DNA of 64,000 nt, from assembly GCF_028736115.1 (NCBI RefSeq), contig NZ_CP117877.1, positions 2,232,001 through 2,296,000 of the forward strand, in the 5' to 3' direction. The position numbers were made by a program, and so were the translations under genes. Below, in pieces: positions 61,782-64,000 of this stretch (the first letter of the stretch is position 1; every line of letters starts with the position of its first letter). The DNA is from Mucilaginibacter sp. KACC 22063. GTDB taxonomy: Bacteria; Bacteroidota; Bacteroidia; Sphingobacteriales; Sphingobacteriaceae. Below the pieces are notes generated by a model. It was given only the letters and a program-made list of their open reading frames with translations, searched no databases and was not told the DNA's origin.

Positions 61782-64000
61782 TTAAAAGCCAACATTTAAA
61801 CCGATTGTAATCGTTCTGATTTGTGGAATATCTTCGGTATTGAATCCGTTGATAGGCACTTCGGGATCAAACGGTAAGCGTTTATCATAAGTTTTTGTCC
61901 ATAAGTTTGTACCCCGCGCATATAAGTACAATTTGCTGATCCCTGCATTTTTAATAAAAGCAAGATCCTTGAAATCATATCCTAATGAAACGTTCTTCAG
62001 GCGGATATAATCGCCGTAGTACAAGAAGCGTGATGAAAAACTTGATGAGCTTGATGAAGAACCACCACCATAAACATTTTTCGGAACATCGGTAACCTGT
62101 CCAGGTGTTGTCCATCGGTTTAGCCAGGTATACTGGTATTTATTGGCACCTGTAATATACGTACCATCATTAAGATAGTAAGACCAGCTGTCACTGATAC
62201 GGTTACCAAAATTGCCGTAAAAATCAACTGTTAAATTGATGCCTTTATAGGTAAAGCTATTGCTGAAGCCACTGGTAATTTTAGGGTCTGCGTGGCCATA
62301 AGGTACACGTGCTGCGGCGCTGTAATTAGTAGTGGTTTTTGTACGGTCTGCATCAGCGTACCATAGCGCGTTACCATTAGCAGGATCTACACCAGCATAA
62401 ATGCGGGTATAATAGGTGTAATAGGAATAATTGTTTGCTAACCAGAAACTGCCATTAGCCTGGTTGTTTTGAGCCAGCTTGGTCATGCGATTAGCATTAT
62501 AAGCAGCGTTCAGGTTAACGTTCCATACAAAATCTTTAGTCTTAAAGGGTACGCCTTTAAGCGCAAATTCCCAACCTTTATTTTGCAAAGCACCGACGTT
62601 TTGGGCTTGGCCGCTTTGGGTACCACTGAAGCCGGTTTCCCAAGGTACGTTCACGATCTGGATAAGGCCGTCAACATCATTTTTGTAGTAATCAACGTTG
62701 AATACTAAACGGTCATTCAAAAAGCCGAAATCTATACCAATGTCCAACTTTTTGGAAGACTCCCAGGTTAAGTTACGGTTACCTACCGTATTATAAGCCT
62801 GTCCGTTAGCTAAATTGTAGTTAAAGCCATATCCTGCTGTTGGGCGCCACTGGTAGTTGCCCAGTACATTAGCGTTACCTGTGGTACCGTATGATGACCT
62901 GATTTTTGCTGTTGTGAGTATGTGTTGTTTCTGGAAAAAGCTTTCTCCGTCAATATTCCAGGCACCACCAACAGAGTAAAAGTTACCATACTGGTTATTG
63001 GTTCCAAACCTCGAACCACCGTCACGCCGGTATGATCCGCTTAATGAATATCGGTTTTGATAATTGATACCTACTCTTGAATAAATGGCATCAAAAGTAT
63101 AATTAGACATGTTTTGAGAAGCAGTGGTTGGGGTTGCGGCGTTTGCAACAGCTGTTAAAGTGGGCTGGGTAAGCGGATAGCCTGTTGCGTAAGCAGTATT
63201 AAAATAGCTGGTTGATCTTTGAGCTTCGTAACCTACCGTTGCATCAGCATAAAAATCCTGTATTCCGGGTACATTATAACGATAGTCTAACTGATTGCGC
63301 ACCAGCCAGTTAAAGTACCTTCCATACTGGCTGGTTCCGGAGCCGCTTAAGCTACGGGCATCACCCATCTGTGCATTTAAAAAACTGGTTTCTTCGTTGG
63401 TCTGGTAATCAATACTTGCGTAACCTGTATATTTTAACTGATCCCAGATGTTCCAATGAATGGTTTCTGCACCTAATAACCTTAAATTGTTAATTCCCCT
63501 TTGATCATGCTCGGCAATGTAAAGCGGGTTAGAGTTTGAAGAAGTTGGGAAATTACCATTTCCGGTTACAGAAGAGTTGATGCTTCCGTCAGCATTATAA
63601 CCCAGTTGAAATGGTCTTAAAAAATAGGCAGATGCAAGTGGGCTGCTGTAATAAGCACTGCCTTGCAATGGCGCATTTTGCTTAATGCTGGATATATTTA
63701 AGTTAGTAGAAACAGAAAAACGGCTATTAATAGTATGATCTACATTAAGTGTACCTGATACCCTGTTCATATAAGATTTTAATACAGTAGCATCTTGCTT
63801 AAAATAGCCAACAGATGAGAATATTCTTGTTTTTTCGTTACCACCACTTAGTGAAACGTTGTATTGTTGCTGGCTTCCTCTTTTGGTCACTAAATCATAC
63901 CAGTTATTGCCCTGGCTGTTTAGTGCATAAGTGTTATCTAAAGTAGCAATTTGCGCATCGGTATAACCAGCGTTTGAAAAAGCTTCATTAAACATGGAGC
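61782..64000 (-). CDS. SusC/RagA TonB-dependent transporter, C-terminal part (start outside window)
   Basis: The frame is open to the right edge, so this is about the last 740 residues of a SusC. Visible parts are the end of the plug region (QQYNVSLSGGNEKTRIFSSVGYF) and the beta-barrel with the conserved SLSGSYRRDGGSRFG and IRSSYGTTGNANVLGNY, ending TIGLNVGF. Near residue 650 of this fragment there is a run of seven Ser after three Gly, inside what should be a barrel loop. Whether it carries an STN domain, and whether an antisense RNA lies at its 5' end, cannot be seen. Confidence 0.94.
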   Translation of the reverse strand, partial: SMFNEAFSNAGYTDAQIATLDNTYALNSQGNNWYDLVTKRGSQQQYNVSLSGGNEKTRIFSSVGYFKQDATVLKSYMNRVSGTLNVDHTINSRFSVSTNLNISSIKQNAPLQGSAYYSSPLASAYFLRPFQLGYNADGSINSSVTGNGNFPTSSNSNPLYIAEHDQRGINNLRLLGAETIHWNIWDQLKYTGYASIDYQTNEETSFLNAQMGDARSLSGSGTSQYGRYFNWLVRNQLDYRYNVPGIQDFYADATVGYEAQRSTSYFNTAYATGYPLTQPTLTAVANAATPTTASQNMSNYTFDAIYSRVGINYQNRYSLSGSYRRDGGSRFGTNNQYGNFYSVGGAWNIDGESFFQKQHILTTAKIRSSYGTTGNANVLGNYQWRPTAGYGFNYNLANGQAYNTVGNRNLTWESSKKLDIGIDFGFLNDRLVFNVDYYKNDVDGLIQIVNVPWETGFSGTQSGQAQNVGALQNKGWEFALKGVPFKTKDFVWNVNLNAAYNANRMTKLAQNNQANGSFWLANNYSYYTYYTRIYAGVDPANGNALWYADADRTKTTTNYSAAARVPYGHADPKITSGFSNSFTYKGINLTVDFYGNFGNRISDSWSYYLNDGTYITGANKYQYTWLNRWTTPGQVTDVPKNVYGGGSSSSSSSFSSRFLYYGDYIRLKNVSLGYDFKDLAFIKNAGISKLYLYARGTNLWTKTYDKRLPFDPEVPINGFNTEDIPQIRTITIGLNVGF

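Noticed and set aside
61997-62072. Run of seven Ser after three Gly in the right-edge SusC
   Set aside because: A short low-complexity loop in a beta-barrel; codons are mixed, so it is not a simple DNA repeat, and it does not break the frame.
1-64000. tRNA, rRNA, CRISPR arrays, insertion sequences, phage or plasmid genes, replication origin
   Set aside because: None seen: no transposase or integrase reading frame, no regularly spaced repeats, and no recognisable structural RNA genes.

Overview
The window comes from a Bacteroidota chromosome, most likely family Sphingobacteriaceae (a Mucilaginibacter- or Pedobacter-like soil or plant bacterium). Support: five SusC/SusD-type outer-membrane pairs or parts of pairs, FecR/ECF-sigma regulator pairs, LytS/LytTR two-component pairs, SusD C-termini ending in NPGY, and promoters of the Bacteroidota form TTTG-N19-TAnnTTTG. 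No rRNA, tRNA, insertion sequence, phage gene or CRISPR array was seen. The genus is an inference.

Layout. (1) 1-4279: the 5' part of a nonribosomal peptide synthetase gene (A-T-C domains visible, running off the left edge), divergent from an Sfp-type phosphopantetheinyl transferase. (2) 4325-5197: a secreted glycerophosphodiester phosphodiesterase. (3) 5362-19527: a leftward alpha-mannan utilization operon with mannose-6-phosphate isomerase, MFS sugar transporter, SusC, SusD, SusE-like lipoprotein, GH76, GH92 and GH76. It diverges from a GntR/UTRA regulator at 19764; the intergenic region holds a canonical promoter and three copies of one 18-bp motif placed as operators would be. (4) 20629-22184: an NTF2-like secreted protein and an acyltransferase-3 membrane protein. 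(5) 22363-32720: an RND efflux operon, whose pump is fused to its TolC-like outer-membrane factor, flanked by two LytS/LytTR pairs. (6) 32800-44672: ECF sigma, FecR, SusC, SusD, thioredoxin-like protein, S41 protease and a second thioredoxin-like protein in one direction, closed by a strong terminator. (7) 44921-52882: single genes, namely a melibiase-like glycosidase, a DEAD-box-like protein with eroded helicase motifs, a VF530-type small protein, a Crp-like regulator, a short-chain dehydrogenase, an HExxH protein and a third LytS/LytTR pair. (8) 52993-64000: SusD, SusC and FecR on the minus strand, a divergent ECF sigma gene, then a second SusD/SusC pair whose SusC runs off the right edge.

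How it works together. The mannan operon reads as a complete route: SusCD/E capture mannan, GH76 enzymes cut the alpha-1,6 backbone, GH92 removes mannose, the MFS protein imports mannose and the isomerase feeds mannose-6-phosphate into glycolysis. No mannose kinase is visible here.

Most notable: both ECF/FecR-controlled SusC genes have a rho-independent terminator pointing the wrong way in the FecR-SusC gap, with a -7-like box overlapping the susC start codon. This is the arrangement expected for cis-antisense RNAs. Other points of interest are the RND-TolC fusion with an internal signal-peptide-like segment, the eroded DEAD-box protein, and an isomerase carrying an extra N-terminal domain that looks like a P-loop kinase without its P-loop. 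Several start codons were moved from the longest reading frame to the first ATG that gives a sensible signal peptide or domain start; the entries say where.
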